In this document: piece after piece, positions 18,203 through 26,253 of the stretch
Layout: each line of letters begins with the position of its first letter
Numbering within the stretch: the first letter of the stretch is position 1
Assembly (NCBI GenBank): GCA_022819855.1
Contig: JAJEGN010000015.1
Span: 22,960 to 86,959 of the forward strand
Length of the DNA: 64,000 nucleotides
Origin: Gammaproteobacteria bacterium
GTDB lineage: Bacteria > Pseudomonadota > Gammaproteobacteria > Steroidobacterales > Rariloculaceae
Direction: 5' to 3'
Notes under the pieces: generated by a model
Database searches by the model: none
What the model was told of the DNA's origin: nothing
What the model saw: only the letters and a program-made list of their open reading frames with translations
Position numbers and translations under genes: made by a program

Positions 18203-19222
18203 ATGAGAACGAAGAATCTGAGGGGAATCGTGCGGCTGTCCGCGCTCGCGGGGCTTGCCGTCGGGGGTCTCGCTCTCGCGCAAGAGGCGCCCGACCGCGG
18301 CATCGTGCATGTCGGCGGCGACCTCTACCGCGCGCACAACAACGCACACAACACCGTGTTTCTCGTGACGTCCGAAGGCATCATCGTCTCGGATCCGATC
18401 AACCGGGACTTCGCGGAATGGTTGCAGGGCGAACTCGCGTCGATGTATGACGTGCCGGTCCGTGTCGTCGCTTACAGCCATCACCACTGGGATCATGCCT
18501 CGGGGGGCGAGGTGTTTGCCGATACGGCCGAGGTCATCGGACATGAGACGATGCCCGGCGCGCTTGCCCTGCCGAGCGGGGACACGCCGCTCAGCGACGC
18601 TGCGGCCGCTCTCGACGCGAACGGCAACGGCCAGATCGAGCAGTCCGAAGCGAGCGGCAACCTGGCCGGTCAGTTCGCCCTGATCGATGCGGACGGCAAC
18701 GGCATGCTCACGGGCGCCGAGATCGCACGCGGCCCGGTCAGCGACGTCTATCCTCCATCGACCGTCTACTCGGACACGCGAACCGTCACGCTTGGCGGCA
18801 AGTCCGTCGAACTGATACACGTCGCAGCCGCTCATTCGCCCGACATGACGGTGCTGCGCTTTCCGGATGAGGACGCCGCTTTCTTCGTGGACATCATCAG
18901 CCTCAAGCGTCTGCCGTTCATGGATTTTCCGGGACTCGAGGACGTGGACAGCCTGATTGGGACCATCCAGGCCGTCGAGGCGATCGATTTCAGCATCGGC
19001 GTCGGCGGTCACGGCGACATCGGCACGAAGCAGGACGTCGCCGATCACCGGGGCTATATCGAGGCGTTGCGCGACGCGGTTGCTGCAGGCATCGCCGACG
19101 GACAGAGTCTCGAGGAGCTGCAGGCCAGCATCACGATGGACGAGTACAGCGATTGGGGTTCGTTCAACTGGCTTCCGAACAACATCGCCGGCATGTACCG
19201 GATACTCGGCGGCGGCAACTGA
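18203..19222 (+). CDS. Secreted metallo-beta-lactamase-fold hydrolase with two EF-hand loops
   Basis: A 339-residue protein with a signal peptide cut near ALA-QEA (about residue 27). The metal motif HHHWDH is at residues 93-98, with later ligand candidates in AAHSPDM and GGHGDIG. Between the first and second half of the fold lie two canonical EF-hand loops: DANGNGQIEQSE at 138-149 and DADGNGMLTGAE at 162-173, each with acidic or Asn ligands at positions 1, 3, 5 and a Glu at 12. I chose the ATG at 18203 because AAGGAGG lies just upstream; an ATG at 18179 is also in frame. Substrate unknown. It follows 264 bp without a supportable gene. Confidence 0.85.
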   Translation: MRTKNLRGIVRLSALAGLAVGGLALAQEAPDRGIVHVGGDLYRAHNNAHNTVFLVTSEGIIVSDPINRDFAEWLQGELASMYDVPVRVVAYSHHHWDHASGGEVFADTAEVIGHETMPGALALPSGDTPLSDAAAALDANGNGQIEQSEASGNLAGQFALIDADGNGMLTGAEIARGPVSDVYPPSTVYSDTRTVTLGGKSVELIHVAAAHSPDMTVLRFPDEDAAFFVDIISLKRLPFMDFPGLEDVDSLIGTIQAVEAIDFSIGVGGHGDIGTKQDVADHRGYIEALRDAVAAGIADGQSLEELQASITMDEYSDWGSFNWLPNNIAGMYRILGGGN

Positions 19223-19242
19223 CAAGGGCTTCGACCACACGT

Positions 19243-19267
19243 GCTCCTGCCGGCCGCCGGCAGGAGC
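19243..19267 (+). terminator. strong hairpin after the MBL/EF-hand gene
   Basis: A perfect 11-bp inverted repeat GCTCCTGCCGG / CCGGCAGGAGC with a 3-nt loop starts about 20 bases after the stop codon. There is no T-run, but the position and stability fit a transcription terminator or a 3'-end stabilising hairpin. Confidence 0.6.
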
Positions 19268-19425
19268 CGCGCCGCCCTGACCCTGGGTTTCGCGGCAACA
19301 CGGATCTCGTGTCCGGCAGCGCGGGACGGCGGCGGCCGGTGCTTGCGGCAGCGGGAGCGATTTGTATATGCTCCGGCCGGGCTTTGGACACCGGGAATTC
19401 GGCTCTAACAGGAGAAGGGTGAAGC

Positions 19426-19926
19426 ATGAAGAATCCGTACAGGAAGTTGATGTTGCTCGGCGCGGCGGCCACGCTTGCGTTCGTGGGCGGGTGCGCCCCG
19501 GGCGGTGGAGGAGGCGGCGGCGCTGACGAGGACACGCCGGAAGCTGCCGCGTTTCGTTTCCGTCAGGCCGTCATGCGCGTGGCGGCAGCCAAGATGGCTC
19601 CGATCGGCGCCATGGCTCGCGGGGAAGTCCCCGCAGACGAAGCGGTATTTGCCAAGAACGTCAACGACCTCGTCGCTGCAGCCGGCATGATTACCGAAGG
19701 CTTCGGGGCGGATGTCTCGAACGCGCCTGCCGCGAGCGCCGCGCTGCCCGAGATCTGGACGAACATGGACGACTTCAACGAGCGTGCCCAGAACATGTTG
19801 GCCGGTGCCCAGGAATTGGCTAACGCCGTCGAGAGCGGCGGATTTGCGGCCGGTCAGGGCCTCGTGCAGGGCACGGCCGGCAACTGCGGCGCCTGCCACC
19901 GCAGCTATCGCCAACGCGACGAATAG
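19426..19926 (+). CDS. Cytochrome c' / c-556-type lipoprotein
   Basis: A 166-residue four-helix-bundle cytochrome. The N-terminus is a lipoprotein signal ending in VGGC, followed by a Gly-rich linker. The single haem site CGACH is near the C-terminus (Cys154, Cys157, His158), the diagnostic arrangement of cytochrome c'. These proteins bind NO or transfer electrons in the periplasm. The lipid anchor would hold it at a membrane. A purine-rich AGGAGAAGGG precedes the ATG. Confidence 0.88.
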   Translation: MKNPYRKLMLLGAAATLAFVGGCAPGGGGGGGADEDTPEAAAFRFRQAVMRVAAAKMAPIGAMARGEVPADEAVFAKNVNDLVAAAGMITEGFGADVSNAPAASAALPEIWTNMDDFNERAQNMLAGAQELANAVESGGFAAGQGLVQGTAGNCGACHRSYRQRDE

Positions 19927-19948
19927 ACCCTTACGCTCTGACACGCTG

Positions 19949-19980
19949 ACCGGGAGGCGCTCGCTCGAACGCCTCCCGGT
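19949..19980 (+). terminator. terminator hairpin after the cytochrome c' gene
   Basis: A perfect 11-bp stem ACCGGGAGGCG / CGCCTCCCGGT with a 10-nt loop is followed by the T-containing CTTGCTGTTG. It lies between the convergent cytochrome c' and HtrA-like genes and could serve both. Confidence 0.7.
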
Positions 19981-20037
19981 CTTGCTGTTGCTGGTTGCCC
20001 GGAGACGGTGCCTGGGAGCCGCAGGCGTTTCGGTCGG

Positions 20038-20979
20038 TTACTGAACCGTGCCGACGCGCTGAAACACGGCGCGGTCGTCGGACTCGACAACGGTGTGCAG
20101 CGTCTTGGTGTCGCGCAGCACGCTGATTGGCACTTCGACTCCGGCACGGCCGAGATTCCAGACGGTACGCAGCATCGTCGCCAGGCCTTTCACCGGCGCG
20201 TCGTCGACACGCAGAATCACGTCGCCGGGCTTGAGTCCGGCCTTGTCGGCCGGGCAGTTGCGGTAGACGCCCACGATCGTCAGGCGGTCGTTCTGGTCCT
20301 CGTGAACGAGCACGCCGAGCCAGGGCCGCGGCGGCGACGTGCGGCGGCCGTGTTCGCAGATGTCGTCGATGATCGGCTCGAGCAGATCGATCGGCACGAA
20401 CATGTTTGCCGCCGATCCGTCTTCCCCGCTCTCGAAGCCCTGTATCAGCAGCGAACCCAGACCGCACAGCCGTCCGTCGCCGTCGATCAGCGCCGCCCCG
20501 GACCAGCTATCGTGCGCCGGTGACGTGAAAATGGCTTCCTCGAGCAGATACTCCCAACGCCCCGCGAACTCCTGCTTCGCGACGACCTCGGCGTGGACGA
20601 TCTGATCGGCCGGGCCGCTGGACGTGACTGTCACCGGAGCGCCGACCGACAACGTTGCCGTGGTGCCGAGTTCGAACGTCGGGCCCTCCATCGGCATCGT
20701 CGGCCTCACCAGTCCGAAACCGCTGTCGAAGTCGTAGCCGACGGCGAAGCCGGGCACGAGTGCGCCATTGTTGGCGCCGATCCAGACGGTCTCGGCCTCG
20801 CTGATGACATAGCCGATGGTCGCGATGAGCCCGTCCTCGCGGATTCTGGCGCCGTGACCCGTGCGCTCGGTGCCGAGCAGACTCGCACTCATCGCGTCGT
20901 CAGGGATGTGCGCCTTGATCGAGACCATGGCGTCGAGTTGCAGTGTGCTTGGTCGCATGAGCGTGCCCGTAGTCCTCAT
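20038..20979 (-). CDS. HtrA/Deg-like protein with a degenerate catalytic triad, plus PDZ domain
   Basis: A 313-residue protein with a trypsin-like domain followed by a C-terminal PDZ domain (PWLGVLVHE, then CPADKAGLKPGDVILRVD). Where active Deg proteases have Asn-Asn-His, this one reads TIGYVI, and the usual Ser-Asp-Ile/Leu-Ala reads SGFGLV, so His and Asp appear to be lost. The serine remains in WSGAAL. It is therefore probably not a protease but a peptide-binding pseudo-enzyme. No signal peptide is visible, unlike periplasmic DegP/DegS. The start could also be the Met at 20958. It stands between two convergent or co-directional units without a clear operon partner. Confidence 0.8.
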   Translation of the reverse strand: MRTTGTLMRPSTLQLDAMVSIKAHIPDDAMSASLLGTERTGHGARIREDGLIATIGYVISEAETVWIGANNGALVPGFAVGYDFDSGFGLVRPTMPMEGPTFELGTTATLSVGAPVTVTSSGPADQIVHAEVVAKQEFAGRWEYLLEEAIFTSPAHDSWSGAALIDGDGRLCGLGSLLIQGFESGEDGSAANMFVPIDLLEPIIDDICEHGRRTSPPRPWLGVLVHEDQNDRLTIVGVYRNCPADKAGLKPGDVILRVDDAPVKGLATMLRTVWNLGRAGVEVPISVLRDTKTLHTVVESDDRAVFQRVGTVQ

Positions 20980-21087
20980 GTTAACGTTTCGCCGCTGTGC
21001 GGGTCGATTCTCGATGGCGCTTCCGGAAACCCGCGGCGCAGGCTGCGGTATTTCGATCGCGGGAAGGGCTGGAAGTTTCGGCGCTCG

Positions 21088-21771
21088 TCAACGCCTGAGG
21101 ATGGCCCACCAGCGCGCGATGTTGAGCAGGCTCTGCAGGGCGCCCGAGACGTAGGTCAGCGCGGCGGCCAGCAGCAGCCTTCGGGCGCGGGGCATATCCT
21201 CCTCGCGCAGCACGCCGCGGAGCTTCACGAGCGGCAGCGCGCGCCCGAAGCTCGCGTCGAACTCGGCCGGCAGCGTCAGCGCGTGCACCGCGACGCCCGA
21301 GCCCAGCACAAGCATGCCGCCCAGCAGTGTTATCAGGCCGATCGCCGGGATCCTGGTCAGCGCGACCGTGAACGGCGCGAGCATGAGCAGTCCCGCACCG
21401 ACCTTCTCGACGGGTCCGACCCATTTGACGAGCCGCGTGCGCCAGCGCAGGGGCTTGAACCCGTCCGCATCCTGGATGGCGTGGCCGACCTCGTGCGCGG
21501 CCACGGTCAATGCCGTCAGCGAACGGCCGTCGAAGTTCGCGGGCGACAACCTGACCGCCTTCTCCATCGGGTCGTAGTGATCGCCGCGCTCGGTGACTTC
21601 CGTGCGAACGTGCTGGAGCGACAGGCCGTCGAGCAACTCCCTGGCGACCTGGCCGCCGGTCTTCCGGTAGCGGTTCTTCGGAAAGTGGTACCGCTTCATG
21701 ACGGCCGAGACCCACATGCCCGGGCCGATGACAAGTGCAATGAAGATCACGATCAGAACGACAAGGTGCAT
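21088..21771 (-). CDS. YugP-like membrane zinc metallopeptidase
   Basis: A 227-residue membrane protein with an N-terminal span, the zinc motif HEVGH followed by AIQ (around residue 92), two central hydrophobic hairpins and the downstream acidic segment LPAEFDASFGRAL that supplies the family's third metal ligand. The length is typical. It would act on membrane-proximal peptides; the substrate is unknown. It lies 9 bp downstream of the FAH-family gene on the same strand, so the two may be co-transcribed. Confidence 0.88.
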   Translation of the reverse strand: MHLVVLIVIFIALVIGPGMWVSAVMKRYHFPKNRYRKTGGQVARELLDGLSLQHVRTEVTERGDHYDPMEKAVRLSPANFDGRSLTALTVAAHEVGHAIQDADGFKPLRWRTRLVKWVGPVEKVGAGLLMLAPFTVALTRIPAIGLITLLGGMLVLGSGVAVHALTLPAEFDASFGRALPLVKLRGVLREEDMPRARRLLLAAALTYVSGALQSLLNIARWWAILRR

Positions 21772-21780
21772 TGACTCGTA

Positions 21781-22656
21781 TCAGCCGTCCGAGTCGACGA
21801 TCTCGTCCACCACGCGGTTGCGCAGCGTGCCGATCTCCGGAACGCTGACTTCGACGACATCGCCCGCGCGCAGGTACTTCGGTGGGTCGAAACGCGCGCC
21901 GGCGCCGGTCGGCGTCCCGGTTGCGATGAGGTCGCCGGGGTTCAGCGTCATGAACGTGGACAGATACGCGATCAGGTAGCTGAACGGAAAGATCAGATTG
22001 GCCGTCGTATCGTCCTGCCGCAGTTCCCCGTTGACGTGCGTCTTCAAATGCAGCGCGCCGGGTGCGGCGAACTCGCCCGCGGTCACGAGCCACGGGCCGA
22101 GGCTTCCCGAGCGGGCGAAGTTCTTCCCCTGGGTCACGTTGAACTTGGCGTGCCGCAGCCAGTCCCGCACCGAGCCTTCGTTCATGAGCGTCAGGCCGGC
22201 GACGTGATCCCAGGCGGACTCGGCAGCGATGCGCCGGCCGCGCTTGCCGATGACGAGCACGATCTCGCCCTCGTAATCCAGTTGTTCGGACTCCGGCGGT
22301 CGCTGGATCGCCTGCTCGTGCCCGACGATGCTGTCGGCCGTGCGCATGAAGACGCTCGGGTAGCGCGGCGCATCGCTGCCGTCACGGTATTCCTCGTTGC
22401 GGTTCCCGTAGTTGACGCCGATGCAGACGATCTTGCCGGGATCGGGAATCGTCGGCAGGAACTCTATTTCGTCAAGCGAGTAATCGGGTCCGCGCCTGAC
22501 CGCGAGTTCGATCACGCTTGCGAGCCGTTTCGCGGCGATCGCGGCCTTGAGCGTGCCGAGACCGTCCGGCAGGCGGCCTCCGGCGTCGATCACTCCGCCG
22601 CCCGCCACGGCGCCGAAGCTCTCGCCGTCGCCGGTTCTGAAGCTCAGAAACCGCAT
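21781..22656 (-). CDS. Fumarylacetoacetate-hydrolase-family protein (HpaG-like decarboxylase/isomerase or hydrolase)
   Basis: A 291-residue FAH-fold enzyme. Metal and substrate residues are seen in GVNYGNRNEEYR, LDYEGEIVLVIG, FPFSYLIAYLSTFMTL and PGDLIATGTPTGAG. Members decarboxylate or isomerise oxo-heptene-dioates in homoprotocatechuate breakdown or hydrolyse acylpyruvates. Divergent neighbours encode the CHMI isomerase and CHMS dehydrogenase of the same pathway, which makes an HpaG-type role likely. The ATG at 22656 is preceded by AGGTGA at good spacing. Confidence 0.85.
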   Translation of the reverse strand: MRFLSFRTGDGESFGAVAGGGVIDAGGRLPDGLGTLKAAIAAKRLASVIELAVRRGPDYSLDEIEFLPTIPDPGKIVCIGVNYGNRNEEYRDGSDAPRYPSVFMRTADSIVGHEQAIQRPPESEQLDYEGEIVLVIGKRGRRIAAESAWDHVAGLTLMNEGSVRDWLRHAKFNVTQGKNFARSGSLGPWLVTAGEFAAPGALHLKTHVNGELRQDDTTANLIFPFSYLIAYLSTFMTLNPGDLIATGTPTGAGARFDPPKYLRAGDVVEVSVPEIGTLRNRVVDEIVDSDG

Positions 22657-22915
22657 GGCTGGTTCACCTGCGCTGTCATCATCTGGTTCATCATTGGAGG
22701 ATTCACGGTTTGCGTATCGTTAAGTGTACTCAAGGCAGGCCAGGGTCCGGCACAAGACTTCACGGGGAACAGCCGTGTTGGCCGCACGGCGCGCATGATG
22801 CCGCATGACGGGGCCGCTTGCATGAATCAATCGACGGCTCGGCCGAGCTTAGCCGGTGAGACGCGCTGTGCGACAATACTCCGCTGGCTCCTTCAGCAGC
22901 ACCAGGGCCGTATCC

Positions 22916-23380
22916 GTGCCTCACCTGATCGTCGAGTACTCCGCAAATCTGGAGCAGCAAATCGCGCTTGATGAGCTGCTCGACAAGTTGCGGGACAGCG
23001 CACTCGAAACGGGGATCTTCCCGCTCGGCGGGCTGCGCGTTCGCGCCGTCCGAACCGATCACTTTCGGATTGCAGACTGCGATCCGGAGAATGCTTATGT
23101 TCACGTCACGGCGCTGGTCGGCCACGGCAGGGCGCTCGATGTGCGCAAGCGCGCCGGCGAGCGGCTGTTCGCCACGCTGACGGAGCATCTGAAGGATGTC
23201 CATGAACGATCGCCGCTTGCGATCTCGTTCAACATCCAGGAGTTTCACCCCGAACTCAATTTCAAGCTGAATAACCTGCACGAACATGTTCGCCGGCGAG
23301 CGGCGTCGGACGAGTCGCGATCGCTCCGGGCCGCCAGGGCGCGGACCGTGCGCGGCGCGCCGCGGACAGGGCAGGCGTAA
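22916..23380 (+). CDS. hpaF: 5-carboxymethyl-2-hydroxymuconate delta-isomerase
   Basis: A 154-residue tautomerase-superfamily enzyme. The GTG at 22916 gives the N-terminus M-PHLIVEYSANL, placing the catalytic proline directly after the initiator, as required once Met is removed; an upstream ATG at 22856 would bury it. It isomerises 5-carboxymethyl-2-hydroxymuconate in the homoprotocatechuate meta-cleavage route. The C-terminal 30 residues are basic and low in conservation. It lies 9 bp before hpaE. Confidence 0.87.
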   Translation: MPHLIVEYSANLEQQIALDELLDKLRDSALETGIFPLGGLRVRAVRTDHFRIADCDPENAYVHVTALVGHGRALDVRKRAGERLFATLTEHLKDVHERSPLAISFNIQEFHPELNFKLNNLHEHVRRRAASDESRSLRAARARTVRGAPRTGQA

Positions 23381-23389
23381 GGGAAGACC

Positions 23390-24904
23390 ATGGCTGCCAG
23401 TCGCGACAGCAACGCCGGCAAGGCGCAGGACTTTCTGCGGCGCTTCCGGGCGAAGCCCGTAGGACACTTCATCGACGGCGAGTGGTGCGCAGACACGTCC
23501 GGCGAGACGTTCGAGACCCGAACGCCCGTCGACGGCAGCTTGCTCGCCGAAGTGACCGCGGGAAACGCGCGTGACGTCGACCTGGCGGCCAGGGCGGCCG
23601 AACGCGCGTTCGCCGACTGGCGTGCGCTCGACGGGCAGTCGCGCCGCAAGCTCCTGCATGGGATTGCCGACGCCGTCGAGTCCAGAGCAGAGGAAATCGC
23701 GCTTGTCGAGTCGATGGACACGGGCCAGCCGATCCGCTTCATGGCGGCGGCCGCGAAGCGCGGCGCCGAGAACTTCCGGTTTTTCGCCGACAGGGCGCCG
23801 GAAGCGCAAAACGGCCTCTCGCTGCCCGCGGCGCAGCACGTCAACTACACGCTGCGCCAGCCGATCGGTCCGGTCGGGGTCATCACGCCGTGGAACACAC
23901 CATTCATGCTGGGGACCTGGAAGATTGCCCCGGCGCTCGCGGCCGGCTGCACGGTGGTCCACAAGCCCGCGGAGTGGAGCCCGCTGTCCGCCTGCCTGCT
24001 CGCGGAAGCCTGTGCCGACGCCGGCCTGCCGCCGGGCGTGCTCAATGTCGTTCACGGCATGGGGGAGACGGCAGGCAAGGCCGTGACCGAACACGAAGCC
24101 ATCAAGGCCATCGCCTTTGTCGGGGAGTCGGCCACCGGCAGCCTCATCATGGCCCAGGGCGCCCCGACGCTGAAGCGCGTGCACTTCGAACTCGGCGGCA
24201 AGAACCCCGTGGTCGTCTTCGCTGACGCCGATCTCGACCGCGCGCTCGACGCCGTGGCTTTCATGATTTTCAGCCTGAACGGCGAACGCTGCACTTCATC
24301 GAGCCGGCTGCTGATTCAGGACAGCATCGAAGCGGAGTTTCTCGACCGTCTTGCGGAGCGGGTCGCGCGGATCAGGGTCGGCCATCCGCTCGACCCGGAG
24401 ACCGACATCGGGCCGCTCATCCATCCGGAGCACCTGCGCAAGGTGTTGGGCTATTTCGACATCGCGGTGGCCGAGGGCGTCACGATTCGCGCCGGCGGCC
24501 GGCTCGCGGATGCCGGCGAGGGCTATGTCGAGCCCACGATTCTCAGCGGTGCGACGAACGACATGCGGGTCGCCCGGGAAGAGATTTTCGGACCCGTGCT
24601 GACGGTCATCCCGTTCGCCGACGAGGCCGAGGCGCTCAGGCTCGCCAACGACACGCGCTATGGACTCGCGGCTTATCTGTGGACTCGCGATACCGGCCGG
24701 GCGCTGCGCTGCGCCCAGGCGCTCGAAGCCGGCATGGTCTGGGTCAACTCCGAGAACAACCGCCATCTGCCGGCGCCCTTCGGCGGCATGAAGGCGAGCG
24801 GCATCGGCCGCGACGGCGGCGACTACAGTTTCGATTTCTACATGGAGACGAGGAACGTCTGTGTCGCCCTGGATCAGCACCGCGTGCCATCGCTCGGACG
24901 CTGA
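23390..24904 (+). CDS. hpaE: 5-carboxymethyl-2-hydroxymuconate semialdehyde dehydrogenase
   Basis: A 504-residue NAD(P)-dependent aldehyde dehydrogenase. The conserved proton-abstracting glutamate is in FELGGKNP, the nucleophilic cysteine in LNGERCTSSSR, and the NAD-binding PWNTPFM and EEIFGPV motifs are present. The match to HpaE-type enzymes plus the neighbouring isomerase and ring-cleavage genes support oxidation of the meta-cleavage semialdehyde. Length and start are as expected. Confidence 0.9.
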   Translation: MAASRDSNAGKAQDFLRRFRAKPVGHFIDGEWCADTSGETFETRTPVDGSLLAEVTAGNARDVDLAARAAERAFADWRALDGQSRRKLLHGIADAVESRAEEIALVESMDTGQPIRFMAAAAKRGAENFRFFADRAPEAQNGLSLPAAQHVNYTLRQPIGPVGVITPWNTPFMLGTWKIAPALAAGCTVVHKPAEWSPLSACLLAEACADAGLPPGVLNVVHGMGETAGKAVTEHEAIKAIAFVGESATGSLIMAQGAPTLKRVHFELGGKNPVVVFADADLDRALDAVAFMIFSLNGERCTSSSRLLIQDSIEAEFLDRLAERVARIRVGHPLDPETDIGPLIHPEHLRKVLGYFDIAVAEGVTIRAGGRLADAGEGYVEPTILSGATNDMRVAREEIFGPVLTVIPFADEAEALRLANDTRYGLAAYLWTRDTGRALRCAQALEAGMVWVNSENNRHLPAPFGGMKASGIGRDGGDYSFDFYMETRNVCVALDQHRVPSLGR

Positions 24905-24994
24905 GCAAGCTCGCATGTGCGCTCCATGGAACGAGCCCCGTATCGCGCGTGCTCTGTGTGGCGCAAGTACCGTATCGAGCACGCCGTGTGTCCC

Positions 24995-25306
24995 ATGAGC
25001 CTGTACTACGTCCAGAAACTGCTCTACCAGTTGAACCGGGATCCGACCGTCCGGAAGCGCTTCGACGCCGACCTCGAGGACCTGCTGGGCGAGTATTCGC
25101 TGACCGGCGAGGAGCGGGCCGCGATCGTCGACGGCGACATCGGGCTGCTCTACGTCATGGGCGTCAACGGCCAGATTCTCATGCACTACGCGGCGCTGAT
25201 CGGCCAGGAATGGGACGAGTACATCGCGGCCATGAAGCAGGGCGTCACCGATCATGGCCCTGTGCGTGGAGGTTTGTACACGCTGCTCGAGGACCGCGAG
25301 CAGTGA
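24995..25306 (+). CDS. LigA-type small subunit of an extradiol dioxygenase
   Basis: A 103-residue all-helical protein beginning MSLYYVQKLLYQL and containing the LigA-type GDIGLLYVMGVNGQ and HYAAL segments. In protocatechuate 4,5-dioxygenase and gallate dioxygenase this domain caps the catalytic subunit. I chose the ATG at 24995 since LigA proteins start there; an ATG at 24917 would add an unlikely 26-residue basic leader. The catalytic partner follows 100 bp downstream. Confidence 0.82.
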   Translation: MSLYYVQKLLYQLNRDPTVRKRFDADLEDLLGEYSLTGEERAAIVDGDIGLLYVMGVNGQILMHYAALIGQEWDEYIAAMKQGVTDHGPVRGGLYTLLEDREQ

Positions 25307-25406
25307 GCACGGTTTCCCTGAGAGGATGCACGTCCCGTCGCAGGATGCCGGCGGCCCGGAGCCCGCGCCATGCGGAAGCAGAGTCCGCACTCGGGGACAT
25401 CACGCC

Positions 25407-26234
25407 ATGAGCCTCGTCTTCGCCGGCGTCTGCAGTCACGCACCGGGCATCACCGGCCGCGCGAAGCGCGCCGATCCCGCGGTCAGGGATGCCTTCTACG
25501 CCAATCTCGATGAACTCAGGGTACGGCTCGAGGCAACCAGGCCCGACGTCCTCATAGTCATCGCGGCCGAGCACTTCGCCAACTTCTTCATGAACAACAT
25601 GCCGGCCTACTGCATGGGGCTCGCCGACGAGTACGAGGGGCCGATCGAGGACGAGGACTGGCTCGCGATCAGGCGCACCGCCGTGCCCGGCAACGTTGAT
25701 CTCTCGCGCCGCATCATCACGTACATGCTCGGCGAGATTGACCTGTCCTACGCCGAGGAATGGAAGTTCGACCACGGCATTATGGTGCCGCTGAACTTCC
25801 TCACGCCACAATACGATCTGCCGGTCATTCCCGTGAACGTCAACTGCCAGGGTCCGCCGCTGACGACGCTCGAACGCGCCTACGAATTCGGGCGCGTGCT
25901 GCGGCGTGCCTGCGACGCGCAGCCGGAGCGCATCGCGCTGGTCGGCACGGGCGGAATCTCGCACTGGCCGGCGACGCCGGACTCCGGCGTCATCAACGAA
26001 GCCTGGGACCGGGACTTTCTCGACAGGTTCATCAACAACCGCCGCGTCGAACTCGTCGCCTACACGGACGAGGAAACGCTGCGCGATGCGGGGCAGGGCG
26101 GGTTCGAGATCCGCACGTTTCTCACCGTCGCCGGGGCGACCGAAGGCGCGACCGGCGAACTCCTGTTCTATGCGCCCATACCGATCTTCGCCGTGGGCTG
26201 CACCGTGGCCGAGATGACGGTGCAGCAAGCGTAG
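25407..26234 (+). CDS. LigB-type (class III) extradiol ring-cleavage dioxygenase, catalytic subunit
   Basis: A 275-residue Fe(II) dioxygenase. Metal ligands are recognised in CSHAPG (first His) and AEHFANF (second His), with a further acidic ligand expected near the C-terminus, and the catalytic histidine in GTGGISHWP. With hpaE and hpaF next to it the expected substrate is homoprotocatechuate, but the LigA-type partner is more typical of protocatechuate or gallate enzymes, so specificity is open. The ATG at 25407 matches the family N-terminus MSLVFAGVCSHAP. Confidence 0.87.
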   Translation: MSLVFAGVCSHAPGITGRAKRADPAVRDAFYANLDELRVRLEATRPDVLIVIAAEHFANFFMNNMPAYCMGLADEYEGPIEDEDWLAIRRTAVPGNVDLSRRIITYMLGEIDLSYAEEWKFDHGIMVPLNFLTPQYDLPVIPVNVNCQGPPLTTLERAYEFGRVLRRACDAQPERIALVGTGGISHWPATPDSGVINEAWDRDFLDRFINNRRVELVAYTDEETLRDAGQGGFEIRTFLTVAGATEGATGELLFYAPIPIFAVGCTVAEMTVQQA

Positions 26235-26253
26235 CTTCGAGCCGTTTCGTTCC

